A DNA stretch of 40,009 nt from Lachnospiraceae bacterium (GCA_017437785.1 JAFRXH010000004.1:1-40009), one strand, 5' to 3'; positions 22,794 to 31,634 are shown, counted from the first letter of the stretch. Notes: generated by a model from the letters alone, not told the origin. Numbers and translations: made by a program.

Positions 22794-24869
22794 CTACGGG
22801 CGCAGGGATGTATCTTTCGTATCGTATATCCTTACATCCCCGCTCTCGTATACACACGGATAAGCCGCAGCTATCACATCTTCGTTTAATTCATAATGAT
22901 CACCGTAACGCAGACCGTCATCCGTCATTATAAAGCGGATATTCTCTTCCCTGATCATACGCTTAAGCTCCTCCGGATCGGACGACGCAAACATCCTGCC
23001 GGTCTTTTCCTCCCTGGCATAGGTGTCATAACCCGCACTCCATGCATAATAGGGCCAGCCGTAATATAGCATGGCGCCGCCTAAGACCACTTCGTGATTA
23101 GACAGCATGTCCGTAAGCCATATATCCTTTGAGGTGCTGTTTTCCTTAACCCACTGTGTAAGCTTCGAATCCTGCTTAAACTCCAGGTAATCCTTATCGA
23201 TATTGCGGACTATCCTGCATTCATATATACCGGTTGCCGTCAGTATTACCAGTAGCAGCACCCCGCCCAGGAATCTGCTGATACGGCTGCTCTTTATAAG
23301 CTTCGTGATCATATGCGCAACGGGGATCCCCATCAGTATGAACGAAAGCATGACATACTTATGATTGACCGTCACATCAGGCGTAAGTGATACGGTAAAG
23401 GCGAAGACAAGCGGAGCCGCGAAAGCCAATAGCAGATAGCGCAGCACTCCCCTTTCCATAACAAAGTATACTGCTGCCAGGATCAGCAATGCACCGCTTA
23501 ATCCCAGCAGATAGCATATACTGCCCCAGAAAGTGGGCACCTCCGCTATAAATCCATACATGTATTCGGGCTGTACAACGTCACCGAATATAAATACCGC
23601 GGTCTGCAACGAGGAAAGAGCCACGCTTATCACAGCCGTCAGCAGATATTCCAGCCTGTGGGCTGACATAAGCGCCATCACAAAGAGCACGCATAATCCG
23701 CCTATCACCATCGCGCCGTTCCAGAAAGCGCATATACCAAGCAATACACCGCAGAAAATAGCGCGTCTCAAAGATACCATCAGGACATGCTCTGCGATAA
23801 AGCTCTTTACCTCTGTGTTCTTATCCGGAGCTTTTTGCTCCCCGGCGGCTTTTTTCCTGTTCTTAAACAGATCACATACTGCCTGTATCCCTTCATATAA
23901 TAAAGGTGCAAAGATGATAAGTGCCATCAGCACCACTCCTATGCCAAAGGCCAGGTGACGCTGGTTAAGATATACCTTAAAGTTCCAAAGCCCCCAATCC
24001 TCCTTGGGCGTATATGAAAAGAAATAATCCCTCTTTAAGAATTCCTCTTTTGTAAGTGTACCCTTGGCCAGGCTGCCAAGATATCGAAACAGACTGGGAG
24101 ATGAACGGAATACCATCATGATCACGGATATGACACCCGCTATGGTACTGCCGCAAAGCTTTACGGCAAAGGTGAATAAAAGCATGGACATGCTCATGAA
24201 CGAAAGGATGCTCGGAAAATTGAAAGCATGATCGATGGGCAGGCCCAGAAACTCAAGATTTCCCGTCAGGAATTCAAACATAAAGTGATAACGTATATCC
24301 TGTCCGGCAAAATGAGAATACCCGGTAGGAAAATTATTCCCGAAGGAAAATGAACGTATCATGCCAAGATGTACCGCAAAATCGCTGAATACCGAATAGC
24401 CTATACGCAGCGTTCCCTGCCTTATATTAAAACTGCGGTAGGTCAGATATGTAACAAAGAAACACAGGGCAATGAAAAAACCATAGCACAGAAGATCGCG
24501 ATAAAGAGGTGATCTATCCTGTGCGGCAGTATTTTTTTCTTCAGGCGATTTTCTTTTTTTACGAAAGATAAGTTCACAGATCACCAGACATACTGAAGCC
24601 GTTATCATGACAATGGCATTTGCCATAGTCAGCGGATGACGGTTAGTGGGCTGCGCACATCCCACGGCCAGTGCCGCAAAATATGTAAGCCAGCCGATGA
24701 TAAGCGTCCCCGACAGATACCAGAACGGGAATAACACAAATAAAGCGGGGAGATTTATGTCTTTCCCGCTGTAAGCCTTCCCGGCCAGCAGCCTGTAGTC
24801 CGGATAGACCCGGTCAAGCAGAGCCCTGCCCGTCAATATACTTATTATAATGTATATCAGTCCTAACAT
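22794..24869 (-). CDS. multi-pass membrane protein, GT-C glycosyltransferase-like
   Basis: 691 residues with many membrane segments. FAGQDIRYHFMFEFLTGNLE (about 190) parallels the AGEDLNYYYFGQYF motif of the neighbouring DUF2298 protein. A soluble C-terminal domain has LTQWVKENSTSKDIWLTDML and YYGWPYYAWSAGYDTYA, like the C-terminus of its neighbour, so the two genes look distantly paralogous. A role in transferring lipid-linked sugars outside the cell is inferred. The ATG at 24869 has no ribosome binding site. It lies about 10 bp after the SRP RNA 3' end (T-run at 24884-24879). No better start is seen before residue 81. Confidence 0.8.
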   Translation of the reverse strand: MLGLIYIIISILTGRALLDRVYPDYRLLAGKAYSGKDINLPALFVLFPFWYLSGTLIIGWLTYFAALAVGCAQPTNRHPLTMANAIVMITASVCLVICELIFRKKRKSPEEKNTAAQDRSPLYRDLLCYGFFIALCFFVTYLTYRSFNIRQGTLRIGYSVFSDFAVHLGMIRSFSFGNNFPTGYSHFAGQDIRYHFMFEFLTGNLEFLGLPIDHAFNFPSILSFMSMSMLLFTFAVKLCGSTIAGVISVIMMVFRSSPSLFRYLGSLAKGTLTKEEFLKRDYFFSYTPKEDWGLWNFKVYLNQRHLAFGIGVVLMALIIFAPLLYEGIQAVCDLFKNRKKAAGEQKAPDKNTEVKSFIAEHVLMVSLRRAIFCGVLLGICAFWNGAMVIGGLCVLFVMALMSAHRLEYLLTAVISVALSSLQTAVFIFGDVVQPEYMYGFIAEVPTFWGSICYLLGLSGALLILAAVYFVMERGVLRYLLLAFAAPLVFAFTVSLTPDVTVNHKYVMLSFILMGIPVAHMITKLIKSSRISRFLGGVLLLVILTATGIYECRIVRNIDKDYLEFKQDSKLTQWVKENSTSKDIWLTDMLSNHEVVLGGAMLYYGWPYYAWSAGYDTYAREEKTGRMFASSDPEELKRMIREENIRFIMTDDGLRYGDHYELNEDVIAAAYPCVYESGDVRIYDTKDTSLRP

Positions 24870-24879
24870 GGCTTTATCA

Positions 24880-25149
24880 AAAAACCGTGCGACCCTCTTC
24901 GAACTAAGCCAACATGCGCTACCTGTACAGCCAACTCCACCCAGGCACCCTCACGGCACATACGAATTCCCGCTTAGTGCTGCTGTGTTCCCACCCTGAC
25001 ACGGTTCACAGGCACGCATTGCGCAAGACCCGGATTTCAACATCACTTATACAGGGCGGCCACATCAACATGCGCCCTCAGTAAGGCCATGACCCCCACT
25101 AAAGCGGATTGTGAGTACAGGACACCGCTAACGCCCCGGCTGCACGGCT
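24880..25149 (-). ncRNA. ffs: signal recognition particle RNA, large Bacillus/Clostridium type (about 270 nt)
   Basis: The minus-strand 5' end, GCCGTGCAGCCGGGGCGTTA then GCGGTGTCCTGTACTCACAA and TCCGCTTTAGTGG, matches the Alu-domain region of Gram-positive scRNA. The helix 8 core reads GTCAGG (25000-24995), GTG, GGAA tetraloop (24991-24988), CAC, AGCAGC (24984-24979). The ends pair as GCCGTGC with GCACGG (24890-24885), followed by TTTTTT as terminator. It is the RNA scaffold of the SRP that delivers membrane and secreted proteins. It has its own strong promoter. Confidence 0.95.
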
Positions 25150-25154
25150 GTATT

Positions 25155-25183
25155 AGTATATCTTTTTACACCCGGCTTGTCAA
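25155..25183 (-). promoter_or_regulatory. strong promoter of SRP RNA
   Basis: The minus strand reads consensus TTGACA (25183-25178), a 17-nt spacer, then TATACT (25160-25155). The start falls at about 25149, the first base of the end-pairing helix. Confidence 0.9.
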
Positions 25184-25344
25184 CCGAGTGCGGCCGGCCC
25201 CAAAAGAACACCCGGCATTTTGCTTCTTACAGTAGCATAAATTCAAATAATTATATGTGGATATACTTACCTCCTATAGAGTATAATACTTTCATTAATG
25301 TTTGGAAATATATCAATACGGCCATGATATCGGAGGTTAAATCA

Positions 25345-26589
25345 ATGCTGATGAATTACCGCTGCCCGGGATGCGGCAACACAATGGAATTTTCGCCATC
25401 GGACCAGAAACTGTACTGCGTCTATTGCGGTTCCTCCTACAGTGTAGAAGAAATGAACGCTATTTATGACCGGACAGTGCTGAATGAAAATCCCGAAAAC
25501 ACAGCACAGTCTCAAGACTCGGAAAACATGCAGCAGATAGCAGAGGAGCAGCGTTCCCATGCATCGATCAAAATGCAGATACTGCACTGCAGATCCTGCG
25601 GAGCGGAGCTGGCTGTAAACGGCGTTGAGACGTCTTCTTTCTGCGTATACTGCGGCCAGGCAACCGTTGTGCTCGACCGCGTAGAGGATTATCTGCAGCC
25701 TGAATACATCATACCCTTCCGCATCACAAAAGAAAAAGCAGAAGCCATTATCCGCGGCAGGATCTCCCAGGGCGGTTTTATTCCCGACGAGATAAAGAAT
25801 TTCAAGACCGAAAGATTAAGGGGGATATACATACCTTTCTGGCTTTATGAGCTCTATTATGGTGATGACCAGTACTGGAAATATAAGATACACAGAGGAA
25901 AAAATACATATACCAGATATGCCCACCGTGTGGGGGATTGCGTTTTCAAAAGAATGACCCTGGATGCCTCAAAGAATTTAAACGATGATTCCTCCCAACG
26001 ACTTGAACCTTATAATATGCATGATCTGCAGGGCTTTGATCCGGCTTATCTTTCGGGTTTTTACTCCGATCGTTTTGATATGGGAACTGCCGATATTGAC
26101 GGACTGGCTGTTCATCGCGCCAAGGAACTCTTTGACGACAGCATGAAAGCGACCGTAAAGCATGACAACGCTGAACTTGAATCCAGCGCCCCGGTGCACC
26201 GCATAACCAAAAGAGAATATGCACTTTTGCCTGCATGGTTTCTGACCTTCCGCTATGAGGATATGCCATACACTATCCTGGTGAACGGGCAGACCGGGAA
26301 AATAGTAGGCGCGGTACCCTTTGTAAAGAAAAAAGCATTTTCCCTTTTAGCCGTGTTGTCGGTATTATTCTGTTTCTTATTTGCTGCGATAGGCGCATGG
26401 CTTACTCCTTTTGTTATGAATTCTTTTGATGACGGCAGACCCATAGCAATGTACTATTGCCTGATAGGACTGGCTGTTTTCAGTACCTGGTCTGTAGCAA
26501 TAAAGAAGTATAAAGCCATGCTGGTAAGTATCGGGCTTACGCGTTCCGGTACCACCAATAAATATGTGAGTGAAAGGGCGGGCAGATGA
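25345..26589 (+). CDS. double zinc-ribbon membrane protein
   Basis: 414 residues from the ATG at 25345 (MLMNYRCPGCGNTMEF), with GGAGG 8 nt upstream. A longer reading from 25177 would cross the SRP promoter and has no site. Two zinc ribbons are seen: CPGC..CVYC (Cys7, 10, 25, 28) and CRSC..CVYC (about 78-97). A mixed domain of about 220 residues follows, with YIPFWLYELYYGDDQYWKYK and LLPAWFLTFRYEDMPYTILV. Two membrane segments near the C-terminus come after that. Such TFIIB-type zinc-ribbon proteins are widespread in Lachnospiraceae and lack a known role. TATAAT at 25282-25287 may be the -10; no clear -35 is present. It overlaps the next gene by ATGA. Confidence 0.85.
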   Translation: MLMNYRCPGCGNTMEFSPSDQKLYCVYCGSSYSVEEMNAIYDRTVLNENPENTAQSQDSENMQQIAEEQRSHASIKMQILHCRSCGAELAVNGVETSSFCVYCGQATVVLDRVEDYLQPEYIIPFRITKEKAEAIIRGRISQGGFIPDEIKNFKTERLRGIYIPFWLYELYYGDDQYWKYKIHRGKNTYTRYAHRVGDCVFKRMTLDASKNLNDDSSQRLEPYNMHDLQGFDPAYLSGFYSDRFDMGTADIDGLAVHRAKELFDDSMKATVKHDNAELESSAPVHRITKREYALLPAWFLTFRYEDMPYTILVNGQTGKIVGAVPFVKKKAFSLLAVLSVLFCFLFAAIGAWLTPFVMNSFDDGRPIAMYYCLIGLAVFSTWSVAIKKYKAMLVSIGLTRSGTTNKYVSERAGR

Positions 26590-26828
26590 TTATGGGATTA
26601 TGGACTTTAGTAGGAATAATATGCGGGATAGCTATAGGGCTGGGACTGGCTCTTCGGATCACGGTCCTGAAGATAAAAGAATCCAATGATATGGGGGATT
26701 CCAAAGGTGATATGCTGGCATTCGGCTGCCATCTTAACATGATATGCGGCGAGGATGACCTGCATAGACCGGTAGGCAATGTAGGTGTGCGCAGCTCTCT
26801 TCTCAATCCCGACCGTACTGTGAGGTAG
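26586..26828 (+). CDS. small membrane protein coupled to the zinc-ribbon gene
   Basis: 80 residues. One N-terminal membrane helix (LWTLVGIICGIAIGLGLALR) is followed by a charged cytoplasmic-type tail. The ATGA overlap with the upstream stop (26586-26589) indicates translational coupling; a second ATG two codons on is also possible. I do not recognise a family. It probably works with the zinc-ribbon protein at the membrane. Its stop lies inside the hairpin at 26820-26849. Confidence 0.7.
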   Translation: MIMGLWTLVGIICGIAIGLGLALRITVLKIKESNDMGDSKGDMLAFGCHLNMICGEDDLHRPVGNVGVRSSLLNPDRTVR

Positions 26829-26849
26829 GGAAAATCCCCGATACCTCAC
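26820..26849. terminator. hairpin containing both stop codons of convergent genes
   Basis: GTGAGGTA (26820-26827) pairs with TACCTCAC (26842-26849), and the inner GGG/CCC surround AAAAT. The TAG stop of the small membrane gene (26826-26828) and the TGA stop of the binding protein (26848-26846) are both within it. No T-run is present, so termination efficiency is uncertain. Confidence 0.65.
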
Positions 26850-27898
26850 TCCACATCTTCCACCGGGTAGAGTACACCCTCCACATACACTTCGCTCACT
26901 TCAGGGAGGGAGCTGAAAATACGCTCATCCACGTAATTGAATTTCTCAACACTTTCCCCGGCTTCGATGGCCTCGATGAGTGCCCTTACCTTGGGGCCGT
27001 GCAGGGGATTACATTCGGCGATCGCCGCGATCTTTCCTTCTTTGGCAAGCTCCTTCGCGCCCTCAGCCGTTCCGTCAAAGGACAGCACTAATATATCTCC
27101 CTTATCGATATCGGGTCCGGCTGTCTTTCCGGCGGCTTCGATCGCTTCTATAGCACCTATGGCTTCATTATCGTTTTCACAATATACCACGTTGACATCA
27201 AGGAAACGCTTAAGATAAGCAGCTGTTACCTCACGGCCTTTAGTCTGGGTAAAATCCCCGCTCATCTGCCCTAAAATATTCCATCCCTTTTCACGGGCGG
27301 AATTTGCAAGTCCGCGGCTTCGGCCTATCTGCGCAGTCGACCCCATGGTCCCCTGAATGTGGATTATATTTATATCCGAAGAAGACATACCTTTTGCATT
27401 TACATAGGAATCCAGCCATTCGCAGAGCTTTCTGCTCTCAAGTTCAAAATCCGAGCCCAGCCAGCAGGTGTAGAGACTCTTATCGGAATCCACACGCCTG
27501 TCTACCAGTATCACGGGGATCCCGGCGTCTTTCGCTTCCTGAAGCACTCCGTCCCAGCCGCTTTCCGTGACCGGCGCAAGGGCTATGTAATCCACTTCCT
27601 GCTGTATGAAACTGCGGAGCGCCGTTATCTGATAGGACTGCTTCTGCTGGCCGTTTTCGTATATCATGGAGTAACCGTATTCTTCGGTAAAGCTCTCAAG
27701 CATCGACTGCGTATTGGCACTGCGCCAGTCGGATTCGGCTCCCAGCTGCGAAAAACCTATGCTGATCAGATCCGCAGTTTCTTCTTCTGTATCTAAAACA
27801 GCCGGTGCTCCGGAAGCCGCGTCTGAAACGCAGCCTCCAAGAAGCACCGGCATTAATATGGGAAGTAATGAACTTATAAGCTTTTTCTTTATACTCAT
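26846..27898 (-). CDS. sugar ABC transporter substrate-binding lipoprotein, YtfQ-like (second)
   Basis: 350 residues. The lipoprotein signal has lipobox LLGGC (Cys23). The Peripla_BP_4 sugar-binding domain carries ISIGFSQLGAESDWRSANTQ, QKQSYQITALRSFIQQEVDY and IALAPVTESGWDGVLQEAKD, closely like the galactofuranose-binding protein YtfQ, including the ILVDRRVD strand. It should bind a sugar (galactofuranose or a related pentose/hexose) outside the cell. Its ATG directly abuts the stop of the second permease with no gap, so it is translated as part of the transporter mRNA. It is the second of two binding proteins in this unit. Confidence 0.88.
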   Translation of the reverse strand: MSIKKKLISSLLPILMPVLLGGCVSDAASGAPAVLDTEEETADLISIGFSQLGAESDWRSANTQSMLESFTEEYGYSMIYENGQQKQSYQITALRSFIQQEVDYIALAPVTESGWDGVLQEAKDAGIPVILVDRRVDSDKSLYTCWLGSDFELESRKLCEWLDSYVNAKGMSSSDINIIHIQGTMGSTAQIGRSRGLANSAREKGWNILGQMSGDFTQTKGREVTAAYLKRFLDVNVVYCENDNEAIGAIEAIEAAGKTAGPDIDKGDILVLSFDGTAEGAKELAKEGKIAAIAECNPLHGPKVRALIEAIEAGESVEKFNYVDERIFSSLPEVSEVYVEGVLYPVEDVE

Positions 27899-28936
27899 CT
27901 ATTTAAGTGCACGTTTCTTCTGCGCCATTACCACGCTCTGTATCACAAGGAAGAGGCACAGCATAGCGGCAATGGTGATACCCGTCCACCAGGCCTGATC
28001 CAGACCGGCGTTGGAAACAATGTTCTGTATGGTGCTCAGCGAAAGTACGCCAAAGAGTGTACCTGCTATATTACCTACACCACCTGAAAGCATTGTACCA
28101 CCTATTATGGAAGATGCAATAGCATTCATTTCCATACCCAGCGCATGTGAAGCCGAACCGCTTCCTACATGCAGGAAGTATACGTAACCTGCTATACCCG
28201 CAAGAGATGAACAGATGACATGCGAGATAAAACGTGTACGCTTCACATTTATACCAAGCATAAGAGCGCTCTGTCTGTTACCGCCCACCGCATAAAAACT
28301 GCGGCCGGTCTTGGTCCATCTGAGTACGATAAACAGGACTATGACAAGAGCTAACGCTACCAGAACTCCGGGCTCGACATACGCCGGAACATAGATACCT
28401 TTTTTATTGACGGTTCCCATTCCGGGTATATAGATCCTGGTTTCCATCAACGCCTTAAAGGCTGCATTCTCAACATTAAAGGGCTTGGTATTTACGATAG
28501 TCGTCATTCCTCTTGCAAAGAACATACCTGCCAGCGATACGATGAAAGGCTGTATGTCCAGATAAGCTACCAGAAATCCCTGTACCAGACCAAAGGCAAG
28601 ACCTATGCCAAGAGCGATGAGCATCGATGTAAATATATTTCCGCCGTGCATATCCAAATGTACCGCACAGCACATGGATACCAGAGCTACCACACCGCCA
28701 ACGGAGATATCTATACCGCCGCTTATCATAACTATGCTCATGCCGCAGCTGGTTATTATCAATGCTGCATTTGCATTAAGGATGTTAAAGAACATCTGCG
28801 GTTTCGTAAAAGCGCCGCCCTGAAAGAGGATAGCTCCTATATACATGACGAAGAAGATAACTATGGTTATCACCAGCAGCAGATTGGTGTCGCTCACTTT
28901 TGTAAAGATGCTCTGTTTTTTATTCTCCTGATTCAT
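27899..28936 (-). CDS. sugar ABC transporter permease, YjfF/RbsC-like
   Basis: 345 residues with about nine membrane segments. It has the BPD_transp_2 signatures IMISGGIDISVGGVVALVSM (read at residues about 65-85 as MVMISGGIDISVGG), GINVKRTRFISHVICSSLAG and TMLSGGVGNIAGTLFGVL. It is most like YjfF, one of two non-identical permeases of the galactofuranose importer. It begins directly after the stop of the preceding permease (0 bp gap). Confidence 0.9.
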   Translation of the reverse strand: MNQENKKQSIFTKVSDTNLLLVITIVIFFVMYIGAILFQGGAFTKPQMFFNILNANAALIITSCGMSIVMISGGIDISVGGVVALVSMCCAVHLDMHGGNIFTSMLIALGIGLAFGLVQGFLVAYLDIQPFIVSLAGMFFARGMTTIVNTKPFNVENAAFKALMETRIYIPGMGTVNKKGIYVPAYVEPGVLVALALVIVLFIVLRWTKTGRSFYAVGGNRQSALMLGINVKRTRFISHVICSSLAGIAGYVYFLHVGSGSASHALGMEMNAIASSIIGGTMLSGGVGNIAGTLFGVLSLSTIQNIVSNAGLDQAWWTGITIAAMLCLFLVIQSVVMAQKKRALK

Positions 28937-30001
28937 TTACGCCACCCCCTTTGCTGCTGCTTTCTTTTTACTGCTTAGGGCCGAAAGCTTCTCACGTACC
29001 ACAGGTGATGAAAATACTACCAGGATGATAACGACCACTGCCTTGTATGCGGGCAGGGCTGCAGCATCCACCTGGAATTTGTAAAGCGTAGTGGTAAGGA
29101 ACTGAATGATATACGCACCCAGTATGGATCCCCACATATTAAACTTGCCGCCGGATAATGCATTGCCTCCAAGTGCGACCGCAAGTATGGCATCCATCTC
29201 TATATCCTTTGCGATGACCGAATAATTGATGGTAGCCAGACGGCTTACCTTTATAAGCGCTGCCACTGCCACACAAAGACCCAGGATAACAAAACTCAAG
29301 AACTTGATAAAGGTAGGATTGATACCGTTAAGCCTTGATGAGCTCTCGTTTATACCTACTGCCTGGGTATATAATCCAAGGTTTGTGAACTTAAGCAGCA
29401 ATGCCGCTACGACGATACAGGCTATTGCGATAAAGGTAGTAGTAGGAATGGGTATCCCCGGTATAAAGCCGCCGAAGTATTTAAACTTAGGATCGGGTAC
29501 TATGGGCAGCTCGTTATTATTTATCCATGCCGCAATGGAACGTCCCGCGGTAAAGAGTATCAGTGTTGCTATCATGGGCTGTATACGGAAGATCGAGACC
29601 AGAAGTCCGTTGAATACTCCACAGAGCATGCCTACTATACATGCTACCAGAAAGCCCACGATTATGGGGGCTGCCAGCGCTTCGGGCTTGCTCACGCCGC
29701 CGCATAATACACGCAGCATTGCAGATCCTGCTATCGCTATGGTCGCACCCACCGATATATCCTGTCCGCCGGATGCCGCAGTCACCAGCGTCATTCCTAT
29801 AGCCAGTATCGCAAGCTCCGAACCGTAGTCAAGTATGGTTATGAGCGGACCGGAAAATACATTGTACCCCTCATTATTAGGAGCCAGCTTGATCGTAAAG
29901 AAAGACGCATCATTGACCAGATTTACAAGGCACAGTATAACCAAAGCCGTGATCGGGATCAGAAGCTGGTTTGAAAGAAGTTTCTTTATATCTATTTTCA
30001 T
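28937..30001 (-). CDS. sugar ABC transporter permease, YtfT-like
   Basis: 354 residues with multiple membrane segments. It has LAILAIGMTLVTAASGGQDI then SVGATIAIAGSAM, and AVALGGNALSGGKFNMWGSI, as in YtfT and other ribose-type permeases. A large first extracellular loop follows TM1. It forms the channel with the next gene's product. Its ATG overlaps the ATPase stop by 4 bp (29998-30001), indicating coupled translation. Confidence 0.9.
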   Translation of the reverse strand: MKIDIKKLLSNQLLIPITALVILCLVNLVNDASFFTIKLAPNNEGYNVFSGPLITILDYGSELAILAIGMTLVTAASGGQDISVGATIAIAGSAMLRVLCGGVSKPEALAAPIIVGFLVACIVGMLCGVFNGLLVSIFRIQPMIATLILFTAGRSIAAWINNNELPIVPDPKFKYFGGFIPGIPIPTTTFIAIACIVVAALLLKFTNLGLYTQAVGINESSSRLNGINPTFIKFLSFVILGLCVAVAALIKVSRLATINYSVIAKDIEMDAILAVALGGNALSGGKFNMWGSILGAYIIQFLTTTLYKFQVDAAALPAYKAVVVIILVVFSSPVVREKLSALSSKKKAAAKGVA

Positions 30002-31515
30002 TTCTTTGCTTCACCTCCCGCTATCGTTTCCATTATCCTGCCCTGATTTACTTCATCCCCTGAAAGTTCCCCGACGATCTTACGGTCTCTCATGACTACC
30101 AGTCTAGAACAGGTCCTTATCATCTCATCGGTCTCGGAGCTTATGAACGTTACACTCATTCCCTGTGACGCGAGCTCCAGTACAAGCTTCTGTATATCAA
30201 CTTTTGTACCGACATCTATACCGCGCGTAGGCTCATCCAGTATCAGATATTCCGGATGCATCAAAAGCCATCTTGCCAGGATAACCTTCTGCTGGTTACC
30301 GCCGGAAAGCGATGCTATGGGCGTATCCGCCGATGCGGTCTTTATATTGAGCTTCTTGATGTATTCCTCTGCAAAAGCCTGGGCCTTTGCCTTTGAAAAA
30401 GGTTTAAAGAAACCGGTGAGCACCTGCAGCGCCAGTATGATATTATCCCTTACCGAAAGCTCTCCGATTATGCCGTCGATCTTACGGTCTTCAGGCAGAT
30501 ATGCGATGCCGTTCTTCATGGCATCTAACGGTTTCTTTATCTTTACTTCCTTTTTATGCATCTTTACGCTGCCCTGCAGTATACGGTCAGCTCCGAAGAT
30601 CGCACGTACGCATTCGCTGCGTCCCGATCCAAGAAGTCCGGTAAAGCCGTTGACCTCTCCCTTTTTGATATGGAAGTTAAAGGGTTTGATACCTGCATCA
30701 GATTGAAGGCCTTCTGCTTCGAGTACGATGTCATCCGCATCTTCACCGCAATACGCCGCATTCGCGCCCTTTATATCGGAAAGATCATCCATCTCTTTTC
30801 CGAGCATCTTTGCTACCAGCTCTACTCTGGGCAGATCGGCGATGGCGTATTCACCTACCAGACCGCCGTCGCGCAGGACTGTTATCCTGTCACACACTTC
30901 GTAAACCTGGTCAAGGAAATGTGTTACGAATATGATCCCGACGCCCTTGCTCTTTAAATCTCTCATAAGCTTAAAGAGCTTCTCAACTTCCTGTTCATCC
31001 AGCGATGAGGTGGGCTCATCAAGTATAAGCACCTTGCAATCCATATCCACCGCACGCGCGATGGCCACCATCTGCTGTACGGCGATGGAACAGCTGGCCA
31101 GCTGCTGGCTTGCCGATGCCGGTATATCAAGAGAACGCAGGATCTTATCGGCATCCTCGTTCATTTTTTTCCATTTTGTGATCCTGCTCTTTCCGCGTCC
31201 GATATACATATTTTCAGCCACAGTAAGATTAGGACAGAGAGTTATTTCCTGATAAACAGTACTTATGCCGGCGTTCTGCGCATCCTGCGGAGAATTGATA
31301 TGTATATCTTCCGCTCCCTGCATGCTGATACGTCCGCCGTCTTTGGTATACACCCCGGTAAGTACTTTGATAAGTGTGGATTTTCCCGCGCCGTTTTCTC
31401 CCATCAGAGCATGGATCTCTCCTTTATTGAGAGAAAAGTCTACGCCCCTTAAGGCACGCACTCCGGGGAAACTTTTTTCTATACCCCGCATTTCCAGGAC
31501 TCTGTTTTCTTCCAT
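29998..31515 (-). CDS. sugar ABC transporter ATP-binding protein, double NBD (YtfR/MglA-like)
   Basis: 505 residues, usual for this class. NBD1 has Walker A GENGAGKSTL, signature ASCSIAVQQMVAIARAVD, a degenerate LSGGQ, and Walker B VLILDEPTSSLD. NBD2 has the typical degenerate Walker A GLLGSGRSE, an intact signature LSGGNQQKV and Walker B YLILDEPTRGID. It hydrolyses ATP in the cytoplasm to drive sugar import through the two permeases. The first ATG (31515) is used. Upstream lie three hairpin repeats and a strong hairpin separating it from the first binding-protein gene. Confidence 0.93.
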   Translation of the reverse strand: MEENRVLEMRGIEKSFPGVRALRGVDFSLNKGEIHALMGENGAGKSTLIKVLTGVYTKDGGRISMQGAEDIHINSPQDAQNAGISTVYQEITLCPNLTVAENMYIGRGKSRITKWKKMNEDADKILRSLDIPASASQQLASCSIAVQQMVAIARAVDMDCKVLILDEPTSSLDEQEVEKLFKLMRDLKSKGVGIIFVTHFLDQVYEVCDRITVLRDGGLVGEYAIADLPRVELVAKMLGKEMDDLSDIKGANAAYCGEDADDIVLEAEGLQSDAGIKPFNFHIKKGEVNGFTGLLGSGRSECVRAIFGADRILQGSVKMHKKEVKIKKPLDAMKNGIAYLPEDRKIDGIIGELSVRDNIILALQVLTGFFKPFSKAKAQAFAEEYIKKLNIKTASADTPIASLSGGNQQKVILARWLLMHPEYLILDEPTRGIDVGTKVDIQKLVLELASQGMSVTFISSETDEMIRTCSRLVVMRDRKIVGELSGDEVNQGRIMETIAGGEAKK

Positions 31516-31532
31516 GTGAAAACCCCCTTTAA

Positions 31533-31620
31533 GATCCTTCGCTTCGCTCAGGATGACATTTTTTCGATCCTTCGCTTCGCCAGAATGACATTTTTTCGAT
31601 CCTTCGCTCAGGATGACATT
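31533..31620. repeat. three tandem decaying copies of the GATCCTTCG..AGGATGAC repeat
   Basis: Copies begin with GATCC at 31533, 31566 and 31598. The first is complete, the second has CCAGAATGACA in place of CTCAGGATGACA, and the third lacks GCTTC. TTTTTTC spacers separate them. They lie in the mRNA between the binding protein and the ATPase. Confidence 0.85.
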
Positions 31621-31634
31621 TTTTCCTATAAATA

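Noticed and set aside
20531-24869. Classic protein O-mannosyltransferase (PMT) genes
   Set aside because: The motifs fit DUF2298-type proteins rather than the PMT DE loop, so only a general GT-C-like role is claimed.
24870-25149. Protein-coding gene in the gap upstream of the GT-C gene
   Set aside because: The sequence is SRP RNA, shown by its conserved helix 8 core, end pairing and promoter.
25177-25344. 56-residue N-terminal extension of the zinc-ribbon protein
   Set aside because: It would begin inside the SRP promoter region, lacks a ribosome binding site and precedes a clear GGAGG-ATG at 25332-25347. A likely -10 (25282-25287) also lies downstream of the longer start.
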